A stretch of 64,000 nt of DNA. It comes from Bathynomus jamesi. Its lineage: Eukaryota > Arthropoda > Malacostraca > Isopoda > Cirolanidae. Position 1 is the stretch's first letter. Each line of letters begins with the position of its first letter. Under the pieces are notes generated by a model. That model did no database searches. It saw only the letters and a list, made by a program, of their open reading frames with translations, and was not told the DNA's origin. The stretch is taken from positions 124,001-188,000 of the forward strand of contig JAJOZX010001080.1 of assembly GCA_023014485.1 (NCBI GenBank), given 5' to 3'. Below, in pieces: positions 32,486 through 41,800 of the stretch. A program made the translations under genes and the position numbers.

Positions 32486-32735
32486 ACGCCATGAGGCGTA
32501 TAGAATAGAAAGGGCGTATGCCCGAAAATCGAGTTTTGAGATAAACTCGTTTATTAAAGTTAGCGAACGTTATTACTCGTTAACGACTGAACCGAGTTTA
32601 ATGGTTTTGGTCTCAAGCCCGTGTGGAAGCGCGTCACACCCACGGAATACAGCGTGCTGATTGGTTACTCCGCGAAAACGGGATATCGGGAAACCGGGGG
32701 ATACGCCTGTGCTATTCTAATGGCCTCGTATACAG
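32486..32735 (+). repeat. dispersed repeat, copy B (partner at 5876-6092)
   Basis: Reverse complement of 5876-6092 with extra sequence in the middle. GAGGCGTATAGAATAGAAAG at left and the inverse of GAGGCCATTAGAATAG at right look like related termini. Confidence 0.7.
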
Positions 32736-32859
32736 AAGATAAAGGGATATGTCCTGAACTTTAGAAATGAGATAAACACGCTGTAATTCGAGAAGAGGTA
32801 CTGTACTGTCCCAGATGCGGTCGGACAGGGGTGGGTGGGGGTGGGATGTTCACGAAAAC

Positions 32860-33220
32860 GAAGTTGGAATATACCCTCAAAATAAGAGGTTCAGAACTTT
32901 TGAACATGTTTCCAAAGGAAATGAGGAACCTCCAACACACCAATCTGAATAAGTTTAAGAACCAAATGAACAGGTTCCTCAGTAACCTCCCCACCAGCCA
33001 TGTTTAGCTAGACACAAGGACCGAGAGAGGAATCATGGCCCCTGGTGCTACTTTTGACTCCGGGTCCCTTTACCCCGATCACCACTACCTTTGACATTTC
33101 ATTCCCCAGGCCCTGGCAGAATGAGAGTAGAAAACAATTCTCTCCAACAAATTCCTAAATGAGTCGGGGTGCTGCAGAGGGTTCGACCGCAGATCGATCT
33201 CGAACCGTCGTTCGAAACCC
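32860..33220 (+). pseudogene. LINE C-terminus and 3' end
   Basis: Plus-strand reading: FPKEMRNLQHTNLNKFKNQM, NRFLSNLPTSHV-stop. After about 100 bp come the 3' phrases CCTAAATGAGTCGGGGTGCT and CGTCGTTCGAAACCC shared with 18115-18300 and 57240-57320. Decayed relative to those copies. Confidence 0.7.
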
Positions 33221-33229
33221 AACAATATA

Positions 33230-33305
33230 CAGTGTCCCCCAAAAGTCCCAATCTATTTTTTGTAAAAAGTGAGCAAGAAATAGATTGGGACTTTTGGGAC
33301 GTCCT
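33230..33305. mobile_element. 76-bp foldback mariner MITE
   Basis: CAGTGTCCCCCAAAAGTCCC at left and inverted GGGACTTTTGGGACGTCC at right, both continuing with AATCTATTT. TA flanks. No interior coding. Confidence 0.7.
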
Positions 33306-33793
33306 ATATATGTAATGGGATATCATGCACGAACCCGCACGACTTTGCACAATGCCAAAAATGCCCCCAGCAGAGCTCGAAAGCAGCACCTCGAGTAGGT
33401 GAGGGCGCTGATTGTTATGTTACTACAAGTAAAAGTTAGTACAACTTGGTGTATATTGCGATACCTTGTTTTTTTTTCCATTAATCCCCCTGCATTCTCC
33501 CTAATGGTAACGCTTCATTTAAATCTCTCTGCAAAGTCGTGTCTTCATTTATGATATGTAATTTGGAGGTCCGGTGCTAGTGTCTCCGAGCAACTGATAC
33601 AATGAGCAAACCAAACCAACCAAACCAATTTGTTTGTCCTCGATGTAACACTAGAAATTTGAATGAAATGGTGCCATCACCTCGAGTGCAGAGGGTTAGT
33701 GCAGAAAACACCTCTGGTCGCGAAAACGTTGGGTGTTCTTTCGGTGTTGAAATATACGCCAGGTTGTACTAACTCCATTTTCTCATACATATA

Positions 33794-34169
33794 CAGGGTG
33801 TAACAAAAGTCCCTTACTCGTAGGATATTTATTTTATTGAAATGAATGTTCCAGTTGCAAACCAGAAATTTGGTCAACGCGTTAATTCTGTTAAGTATGC
33901 TAGATGCAACAGTGGAGAACACATTCTCGCTTATTTCGACGCCTTTTTCGTGAATTCTTCATGCGATCAAAGGTGCGTAGTCGTGATGAGTGAACCACTG
34001 ACGACCCGAGATGTTCCCGAAGGAAAAATGGTAATGACGTCAGATAAATATAGTAGATATCATCGATACATACACAATTTTTTTAATGAAAACAAATTTC
34101 TGGTAAACACTTCGAACATTTAATTCAATTAAATAAATATCGTGTCAGTAACTACTTTTGTTACACCCT
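33794..34169. mobile_element. mariner-type MITE, ~376 bp
   Basis: CAGGGTGTAACAAAAGTCCC at left and inverted CTTTTGTTACACCCTA at right. Similarity extends inward to GATATTTATTT and ACCAGAAATTTG, about 80 bp. An open stretch at 33842-34123 shows no transposase motif. Confidence 0.7.
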
Positions 34170-34600
34170 ATATATATATATGATTCCATAAGGTAGACAA
34201 AATGTGTGTGTAATTTGGTAACTAAAGCTCTAAGTCTTGAAAACCCTGTTTTCGTGTTCAAACTTGTGTAAACAAGAATGGAGCAAGTATCTTTATTAAA
34301 AACTTTGTAATCTGATTAGTCAATGAAGAAAAAGTGTGACGCGCTCTTCACTTGTTTTTAAAATTGTTGGTAGGCTGTTGTTTTAAGGTAGATTAAGGTC
34401 TTGGAGAGTCCAATGACACACTTGTCTCTTGGTTTCAAGGGGAACCCTATGCAATCTCTCTCTCTCTCCACACACACACACACACACACACGACAATAAA
34501 AATGACACGTAAAATTCTTTGAAAAATTTGAGATGAAAGAAAACAGATCACATTCACTTTTAGGATATCACTTGCTCCTATAATTGGCCATTACAACTAG

Positions 34601-34651
<51 letters not shown>

Positions 34652-36171
34652 TAATATATATATTAAAGACGAACACCAGAAAGATGGAAAAACATTCTTC
34701 AATTGACAATTGACACTAATCCATCATGAGGGCTAAAATACACACACACACACGTACGTTTCAGTGAGACAGCTTGCGAATTATATTTTAATAAATTAGT
34801 TAATGCTTGAAATATTTTGAGAAAATATGAATTTCTGTCGCCATGTTTGTCTTCATAAAACAGGTTCGGGACATTTTGTCGATAATTCTAAATTTTTTGA
34901 GGGGATACGCTCGGATAGGTTAGGTTAGACTAAGTTTGGGCATGTTGGGTTAAGTTATTAGAGTGTTGACGATGTGGGTATAGGTTCCTATACGGATAAT
35001 TGCGTGTCATGTCCCGTTTTACTGGGAGTGGTGGGTATGCGAAGAGGTTGAGTTCTTGGTTTTTACCCGTATGCCCACTCCCTCGAATAGATTTGACATT
35101 GAAATAAGCCTAATTATTTTTCGTAGGGTTGTGGACCACCTTCTTCTTACCAGAGTGACTTCATGAATGAAGTTTGTAAGTTCAAAATAAGTTCAAAACG
35201 ACACTGAACGACAAAAGATAACGTTTTTTGTTCCTCCTCCGAATGAATTTATGCGATTCTAATGTACTTTTTTACGCTGATTACGAATTTGCAAACATAA
35301 TTTTTCTATGATGAACCAATTTCGAAGGAAATACAAATGAAAATTGACAGATTTTCTTACATTTTGCGTATATTTAGTTAAGTTTAAACTAAGTTAGGTT
35401 GTTAATGGCGATGTTATGGTATTGTTAATACCACATGTAGGTATAGATCCTCGTATTTCGATATTTAAAACCTGGCAACCCTAATACAGTGTGTCCGAAA
35501 AAGCCTGTACCCAATGGCAAATACTGTACAATGAGACTCTATTTGATCGAAAAAAATGTATTCACGAAACCTTATCAAAAATGTTCAAAATATTTACGGG
35601 TACACTAATATATATATATATATATATAATTATCTTTTATAAGGGCTTTAAAACCTGTTAATTTTGTCAAGAAATCTCCCGATTTTAGCTAAAAGTTTAA
35701 CTTTAATTGAATTTTGGCTTCAGTGAGCATCAAAAAATGGCTGGATACTTCACAATGACCTACATTTCAAACTAGCTTTCGACCGGAAAGATTATGCTAC
35801 GCAATTTATAATATATATAGGACTCGAATTGAGGGGGGGAGTGGATAAGGGTCAATGGCATCCCCCTTGATATTTAAAAATACGCTTTAAAAACAACCTA
35901 ATTCTGACTAAAGCACAAAGTAAAATAGAGTATCTCCTCCTTATTACCTCTTTTGGTTTATTGAAAGACTAATTAATATATTTGTAAGTTTTTATGTGAT
36001 TTAAATGGTTTAAAATAAATATTCTTTGGTCATATAATGTGTTGTGATTAAGAAAAGGGAACAGAGGGTTGATTGTGATTAAAATGGATTAAAATGGTAT
36101 TTCAAAATATAAGTTGCAAGTCAGGTGTCATAATTTATTTTCATGATCCTTGTTAAAATTTTACAATTCGA

Positions 36172-36175
<4 letters not shown>
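34170..36175. other. no gene recognised
   Basis: Only TA and CA tracts (about 34468-34491, 34603-34650) and an isolated mariner-like end, CAGTGTGTCCGAAAAAGCC, at about 35490 with no partner. Confidence 0.45.
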
Positions 36176-36207
<32 letters not shown>

Positions 36208-36211
<4 letters not shown>

Positions 36212-36473
36212 GATATTAGTCAGTCTAAAATTAGACAATTTATAAATTGACTGAAATTTCAGGCAATTTCTTAAATGCTCGATTTACTTAATACCTAATT
36301 AAACCTAACCTAGCCATGAATTTTTAGGCAACATATTGAGAAATACCAGTGTGCATGCATATGTAGCATTACCAAAAAGGTTAGGTTAGGTTAGGTTAGG
36401 TTAGGTTTTGTGTGTATCACCACTTTGACACATTGCCTGAATTTCAGTCAACTTATAAATTGTCTGATTATGA
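36208..36473. mobile_element. TTAGG-containing MITE, uninterrupted copy
   Basis: Left TTAGTCAGTCTAAAATTAGA, right inverted version ending near TTGTCTGATTATGAG. The middle contains (GGTTA)x5 at about 36379-36407. Same family as 3775-5818. The GGTTA tract is internal to the MITE, so it is not evidence of a chromosome end. Confidence 0.75.
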
Positions 36474-36659
36474 GAGAGAGAGAGAGAGAGAGAGAGTTAT
36501 TACTTTTTATTGCAATAATATTGTAAAATTTTTGCAAAATATTTATGTAATAACTGTTTATATACAGGGTCACCCATAAGTTAGTGTAGGCTGCAGTTGC
36601 ATTCGGTCATTATATTTAATCTTATGTACTGACCTCTCTCTCTCACTCTCGTGAGAGAG

Positions 36660-37490
36660 AGAGAAAGTCAATAAGTATCCGCACTTTTTATTTTCACAAT
36701 TTTATTTTCACATCTGATAGATTATAAACACATCACTTCTCAACATAGTCTCCCTGTTTCTCAATACACTTAGTCCAGCGATCTACAAGCTTCCTAATGC
36801 CATCACAAAAGAATGTTTTTGGCTGTGTGCGTAGCCAGTCATGCACCGCCTCCTTCAGGTCATTATCGCTTTGGAATCGCTGACCTCTCAAAGCGTCTTT
36901 TAGTGGTCCAAACAGGTAAAAATCCGAAGGTGCCAGGTCTGGACTATAGGCTGGATGGTCAAGAACTTCAAATTTAAGTTCTTGAAGGCATTTTCTAGTC
37001 TGTGCAGCGGTATGAGGGCGCGCATTGTCGTGTAACAGAATAACACCTTCCGACAATCTCCCTCTCCGTTTAGTGCGAATTGCTTGCTTTAACTCGTTCC
37101 GAAGCATGTCGGAATACGATGCACTTGTTACTGTAATTCCACGCTCTAGATAATGTTCAAGGATAGGGCCTCGTGTATCCCAAAACAGTGTCAGCATAAC
37201 TTTACCTGCTGATGGCTGCGCTTTGAACTTCCTTGCAACGGGAGATGTTGAATGCTTCCATTGCGTGCTCTGTTGAGAGGTCAACGATTCCAAGGCGATG
37301 ATGATCTGAAGGAGGCGGTGCATGACTGGCTACGCACACAGCCAAAAGCATTCTTTTGTGATGGTATTAGGAAGCTTGTAGATCGCTGGACTAAGTGTAT
37401 TGAGAAACAGGGAGACTTTGTTGAGAAGTGATGTGTTTATAATCTATCAGATGTGAAAATAAAAAGTGCGGATACCTATTGAATTACCCT
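36660..37490 (-). mobile_element. hairpin mariner with duplicated, inverted transposase 3' half
   Basis: The left arm (about 36667-36920) and the right arm (about 37285-37490) are inverted copies that both carry the transposase C-terminal coding end and the 3' terminus (TATCCGCACTTTTTATTTTC). The right terminus ends CCCTCG. The left one has been replaced by GA repeat. The N-terminal half of the gene is absent. Confidence 0.85.
36733..37323 (-). pseudogene. mariner DD34D transposase, C-terminal half
   Basis: Open for 196 codons. From about residue 30: SPVARKFKAQPSAGKVMLTL, FWDTRGPILEHYL, then VILLHDNARPHTA (second catalytic Asp) and AYSPDLAPSDFYLFGPLKD (third Asp). There are 34 residues between the two aspartates, the DD34D spacing of mariner. 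The C-terminus DGIRKLVDRWTKCIEKQGDY is complete. The DNA-binding domain and first Asp are absent. The first ~25 codons come from the other hairpin arm read backwards, so they are not real protein. Confidence 0.88.
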
Positions 37491-37494
37491 CGAT

Positions 37495-37537
37495 TATATA
37501 TATATATATATATATGGGAATGAACTCAGAATGGTCC

Positions 37538-37596
<59 letters not shown>
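37495..37596. repeat. TA and CA microsatellites
   Basis: TA tracts at about 37495-37515 and 37538-37563, then CA to 37596. Confidence 0.95.
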
Positions 37597-37601
<5 letters not shown>

Positions 37602-38306
37602 AGTGATTAAAAAGTATTGATAATTTTATTGCTACGGACAAATGAATGCAAATAAGAAATAACCGTTTACATATGAGAGTCTTCCTGCCCTCTGGCGTGT
37701 GCAGTCTGAAGCAAAATCTGCTACCATGAGTCAGTAGTTCGTTGGAGCGCTTAAAAGGACGGTGTGTTTTTGCAGTACGTATAAATCTCTGAAATGGAAC
37801 AACGCGCGTTCGGAGACGAAGAAATTATTAAAACAGCTTTTGGAAATGATGCTCTCAGTTTAGCTAACGTTTACAAATGGCACAAAAAGTTTAAAAATGA
37901 AGAAACATTTGCTCGTACCAGAAATCGAATCTGTTGGACATTTTCATCCGTACGAGAAGTGGAAGGGCGGCCACTGCGTTCCTTGTCTTCAAGCGATGTT
38001 TCTCCATTTTTAAACTTTTTGTGCCATTTGTAAACGTTAGCTACACTGAGAGCATCATTTCCAAAAGCTGTTTTAATAATTTCTTCGTCTCCGAACGCGC
38101 GTTGTTCCATTTCAGAGATTTACACGTACTGCTAAAACACACTGTCCTTTTAAGCGCTCCAACGAACTACTGACTCATGGTAGCAGATTTTGCTTCAGAC
38201 TGCAGAGGCCAGAGGGCAGGAAGACTCACATATGTAAACGGTTATTTCTTTATTGCATTCATTTTTCCGTAGCAATAAAACTATCGATATTTTTTGATCA
38301 CTCCTC

Positions 38307-38307
<1 letters not shown>
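37597..38307. mobile_element. hairpin mariner with duplicated, inverted transposase 5' half
   Basis: Ends CGAGGAGTGATTAAAAAG and inverted CTTTTTGATCACTCCTCG-like, arms of about 300 bp. Both arms carry the same start of a transposase gene facing inward (ATG at 37794 plus, and at 38110 minus). The middle is about 100 bp. A further truncated copy of the same end is at 38372-38430 beyond a TA tract. Confidence 0.88.
37794..38110. pseudogene. mirror-image mariner DNA-binding domain fragments
   Basis: On the plus strand from 37794 and on the minus strand from 38110 the same protein start is encoded: MEQRAFGDEEIIKTAFGN, DALS, NVYKWHKKFKNGETSLEDKE, RSGRPSTSRTDENV. This is the N-terminal helix-turn-helix of a mariner transposase (WHKKFKNGETSLEDKERSGRP). 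The two frames run into one another, so neither yields an enzyme. Confidence 0.85.

Positions 38308-38308
<1 letters not shown>

Positions 38309-38369
<61 letters not shown>
38309..38369. repeat. (TA)n microsatellite
   Basis: TA tract between two inverted copies of the same mariner terminus. Confidence 0.97.
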
Positions 38370-38371
<2 letters not shown>

Positions 38372-38372
<1 letters not shown>

Positions 38373-38430
38373 GAGGAGTGATCAAAAAATATCGATAGTT
38401 TTATTGCTACGGAAAAATGAATGCAAATTA
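38372..38430 (+). mobile_element. mariner end fragment
   Basis: CGAGGAGTGATCAAAAAATA and TATTGCTACGGAAAAATGAA, about 60 bp, inverted relative to the end at 38307. Confidence 0.8.
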
Positions 38431-38950
38431 GTAATTTTCCACTATTTCTACACTTTAAGATGCGTTTTACCTTCTCTGAAGTAGACTGAAGTTACAATTT
38501 TGCGTTAAACATGATTCGAATTCAATTGAAGGAGTGTTGGAGAGAGGTAACTTTCACTCCAATATGAAAGTAGAGTAATTTAACGTGAAATCGATGAAAG
38601 TGACCCCCCCCCCTTTCACGAAAGAAAGAAATTCGGAGAAACCGACGAATCTTATACCGGAAGTGAGTCGATGGTTCAGTTTTCGTGAATCTTCGTGGAA
38701 TTGAATGTAATGTTACAGTTTCGGGGAAAAAAGTTCGCCGAGAAACATGAAATTTCTAAGTATATAAAAAATTGCTGTGATGATTGGTTTTTATATTTTT
38801 TTATTTTAATGTTGACAAAAAAGAATAAAATATTCAAAGATAAATAGAATTTTCCAATTAGTAATTTTTTATGATTTTGAGATTTCTTTCTAGGCGAACT
38901 TTATTCCAAAATTGTACAGGGCGTGTATGTAATAATATTTGGGGTTCTTT
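38431..38950. other. nothing recognised
   Basis: No supported gene or element. The phrase GGGGAAAAAAGTTCGCC also occurs at 16693. Confidence 0.45.
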
Positions 38951-39155
38951 TAACCGCCTTCGTAACAGGAAAGGACACGTGACGGAGGGGGGGCCTACTT
39001 CTTAACGTGGGATTCGAACTATCTACGGGTCACTACATCATCTGAATGCGGAGGAAGGTCCAACTACTATACTAACTACCCAAGCCCATTGTCGCTTAAC
39101 TTCGCTGATCTTGCGTGAAGCGGTATTGCGATATGGCCACAGCATTGGGCGCCAT
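38951..39155 (-). mobile_element. 5S rRNA-derived SINE, copy B (longest head)
   Basis: Minus-strand reading: GTGGCCATATCGCAATACCG, then GATCAGCGAAGTTAAGCGAC, AATGGGCTTGGGTAGTTAGT, TTGGACC. This follows the 5S rRNA order (GGCCATA.. / GATCACYGAAGTTAAGCAAC / TGGGC.TGGTTAGTACTTGGA). A tRNA-like B box AGTTCGAATCCC follows, then ACGTTAAGAAGTAGGCC and the shared tail ending GAAGGCGGTTAAAAG. Confidence 0.78.
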
Positions 39156-39363
39156 CGATACGATGAGATTTAGGCCCAGTTGTCAAAATCCAGTCAATGT
39201 AATTTCATTCCACTCAATGTCACTCCCATTTCATTTCGCGCTCCAGAGGGGGAAAAGTGAGTGTGATAATTTCAAAGGAGTCTCTTTCAAATCTGTCTAT
39301 TCCCAATTTGTGCCATTTTCATTCTCGTCTACAGCTTTCACGCTTTGGTTCAGCTTAGGTTAA

Positions 39364-39577
39364 ACCCATTAACGCCCATCGTCCTTTTTTTAGGACACAT
39401 TTTAACACTACAATTTAGGTTAGAACTTAAAAATGAAATTTTTAAATGTTAATTTTTAATTTTTATCTGATACACAAAAATTTAAATAAAAAATATTTAA
39501 AAATGTCACTTTTAAATTCAAACCTAAATTGTAGTATTAAAATGTGTCCTCAAAAAAAGACGCTGGGCGTTAATGGG
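39364..39577. mobile_element. piggyBac-like MITE (TTAA flanks)
   Basis: TTAA at 39360-39363 and 39578-39581 flank inverted ends ACCCATTAACGCCCA and TGGGCGTTAATGGG. Arms continue with GTCCT/AGGAC-rich and ACAATTTAGGTT sequence for about 55 bp. The CCC/GGG ends next to TTAA fit piggyBac. No coding capacity. Confidence 0.6.
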
Positions 39578-39889
39578 TTAAGTTAGGTTAGGAAGTATTA
39601 GTCGTGTTCCCATTTGACGCCTTTGCCATAAGAGTGAGATTTTATCAAATGTGGATTTTATTTTTCACTTTGGACATTAGAGTGACATTAAGTGGTCAGT
39701 AGCCGTCAATATTTCTTTTAGATGTGACAATTAAACTCACACTAATAGACGGAGTTTATTTCCACAACAGTTTCGATGCCCACTGGCATCCTTTTCGGGT
39801 GGATACAGAAAAACGAATGAACAAAAGTGAGTAAGGAAACAATCCAGGAAAGGTAAGGAACATTGTAAGAGTCGGAATTGTTACAAACA

Positions 39890-40040
39890 ATATGTCCCAG
39901 TAATTTAATTTGGTTTCGTTATGTAGATATTTTCTCATTTTGGCCTCACAACTGGAACGACTTTGATACTTTCTTTCAGTCATTAAATAATCTTGTTCCC
40001 TCTATTAAATTTAAATACGAATGGGAAAACGACAAACCTT
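39890..40040 (+). pseudogene. Penelope-like RT fragment (catalytic box region)
   Basis: NLIWFRYVDIFSFWPHNWND and FDTFFQSLNNLVPSIKFKYE, WENDK. The box is normally YVDDIF; one D is lost here. Similar to residues around LRYVDDILCIW in the element at 2053-3549. Confidence 0.8.
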
Positions 40041-40044
40041 TCAA

Positions 40045-40850
40045 AGGTTCCGCGCGATGATTCGTCATTTCACGAAGGTCAAGCTTGTCGCCCTCTCCTC
40101 TCGAGTTGGCCTGGTGAAGTAACGAGTTGGTTTCTTGTACTCTCCACCTCACATAGCCAGGTACGCCCGGCTCATCGGGGATTTTGTTCTGAGCCAGGCA
40201 TCTAATCTTCTTTTGAAGATGTCTACCGCAACACCATTCGTGTTCCTTAGGTCTTTGGGCAGCTGATTAAACGGTTTTGGTCCTCTCACACCAAAACTAT
40301 TTTCTTTCAGGGTTAAGGATGTTCCCCGTCTCTCCTTTAATTTGGGAACACGACACAGTCTTCCTTTTCTACTTTCCACCGTTGTTTGGGGAGTTACGGG
40401 GTTCAGAGTAAGATTAGGTACTAGTTTTTCCACTATTTTCCAAGTGTAATTAATAGTGTATCTCTCTTTCCTCCTTTCCAGTGAATATAGATTTAGCTCG
40501 TGCAACCTTTCCCAGTAATTTAGTTCTTTGCACCCCTTGATCTTGGCTGTGAAGTTTCTCTGAATCCCTTCTAGCTGTCTGATGTCTTTTTTATGTGGGA
40601 ATGTTAGGACCGAGCAGTATTCCAATTTGGGTATGATCAGTGTTTTCAGTAGAGGAATCGTTACATTCCTATCCCTTCGTTTAAAGGTTCTCAATATCTG
40701 CCCCGTTATTCTCTTTTCTCTGTTTACTGGTATCTTATTTTGTGTTTCAAATTTCGCATCATCAGTCATTACAACCCCTAAATCTTTTGCTCTAGAATTT
40801 CTCTGAATTTCCTGTCCATTTGGGGTATAATATACAATTACCTTTTTTAG
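40045..40850 (-). pseudogene. LINE RT C-terminal fragment inserted in Penelope-like element
   Basis: Minus-strand open stretch 40149-40769 (206 codons): ITGQILRTFKRRDRNVTIPL, LKTLIIPKLEYCSVL, QLEGIQRNFTAKIKG, LNYWERLHELNLYSLERRKE, RYTINYTWKIVEKLVPN, then FNQLPKDLRNTNGVAVDIFK and RRLDAWLRT. This is the thumb/C-terminal region of a CR1/Jockey-like LINE, and the same family type as 57258-57930. 5'-truncated, as is usual for LINE insertions. It separates two RT parts of the Penelope-like element. Confidence 0.85.
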
Positions 40851-41220
40851 ATGTTTTGGTCATTAACAAATTGGAAAGCCCAATTTCACTGTCTATAGAA
40901 AACCCACTCACTGCAATTTGTATATTCATTGTTTTTCATATCATGATGATGGTGTTAAAAGCTCAATTATTTCTTCCATGTTTCTGAGAGCACTCAGGAT
41001 TTGTAGCCCATATTTGCCGGACTCAGAAAATTCAAGGATTGGAGCATTTTTAAGGATTTAAAATATCCTGAGTGGTTTATCACAGAGGCGTATTTTAAAG
41101 CCAGGAAATCTTTTTATGCCCCTCGGGAACCTTTAGTTAACCAAAAACAATATTTGAGTTTGCCTTACATTTCCGGCTTAGAAAGTGTAAAACCTTTGAC
41201 GAAAGATTTTAAAGTTTGAT
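40851..41220 (+). pseudogene. Penelope-like RT/linker remnant, multiple frameshifts
   Basis: Fragments across frames: FLDVLVINKLESPISLSI, SSMFLRALRICSPYLPDSE, WSIFKDLKYPEWFITEAYFK, ARKSFYAP, LPYISGLESVKPLTKDFK. They match the order in 2053-3549 (FFDVRVHRESPG, SSMFLRALRIASPEY, LPFFPGFLGI). Confidence 0.75.
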
Positions 41221-41578
41221 TTGGCGTTCAAATATTCGTCTACTGTAAAAAGTAAATTGGTTATGAATAATTTTGCAAAACAGGAGAAAGCTGGTGTCTA
41301 CAGCATTCCCTGTAAAAATTGTGATTTAGTATATATAGGAGAAACTGGAATAAACATTAAAACTCGTATTAAAGAACATAAATATGCCTTCAGATGTTGT
41401 AACACTAATAATGCAATTTTTTATCACGCCAGCCAAAATAATCATGTCATAGATTGGGAATCAAGCGAGTTACTTTATAAATGTAATAATTATGTCAAAA
41501 GAAAAATAATAGAATCTGTATGTATAGAACAAGTAGATAATTTTAATTTGTGCGAAGGTACTTATAAGTTGGGCCCTT
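41221..41578 (+). CDS. Penelope-like GIY-YIG endonuclease domain
   Basis: Open stretch of 119 codons. GVYSIPCKNCDLVYIGETGI then NIKTRIKEHKYAFRCC is the GIY-YIG core (GVY, 10 residues, YIG, with the catalytic Arg in KTRIKEHK). The CKNC pair is the typical Penelope-type cysteine motif. This domain is intact although the upstream RT is broken, so there is no functional protein. The start codon is not meaningful; the frame is entered from RT. Confidence 0.88.
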
Positions 41579-41800
41579 AAATGAGATTCTTGGTCAGAAA
41601 ATCCCTTCCGGTGTCGGGTGAACGGGATCTAACCTAGGTGTGAATTTCTTAATGGTCTCTAGCCTTCTAAAATGTTCCTTACCCTTTCCTGGATTGTTTC
41701 CTGACTCACTTTGTTCATTCGTTTTTCTGTATCCACCCGAAGAGGATGCCAGTGGGTATCGAAACTGTTGTGGAAATAAACTCCGTCTATTAATGTGGGT

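Larger units (their letters stand above)
39735..41800 (+). mobile_element. Penelope-like element 2, broken, with inverted terminal segments
   Basis: The segment 39735-39870 is the reverse complement of about 41640-41790 (shared AGACGGAGTTTATTTCCACA and CACTGGCATCCT). It thus flanks the RT and GIY-YIG remnants with inverted repeats, as Penelope-like elements can do. RT parts lie at 39895-40035 and 40850-41220, and GIY-YIG at about 41221-41578. A LINE fragment sits between the two RT parts. Confidence 0.75.

Noticed and set aside
33842..34123. 93-codon open frame inside a mariner MITE
   Set aside because: No transposase or other motif; probably chance.
35488..35560. Mariner-like terminus CAGTGTGTCCGAAAAAGCC
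   Set aside because: Single end only; no inverted partner and no coding remnant.
36379..36407. Possible telomere end or telomere fusion
   Set aside because: Only about five GGTTA units, lying inside a MITE with inverted ends that occurs at least twice.
39100..39155. Possible 5S rRNA gene
   Set aside because: Only the internal boxes and part of the 5' half match; the 3' half is replaced by a SINE body and tail, and the copies are diverged and dispersed.
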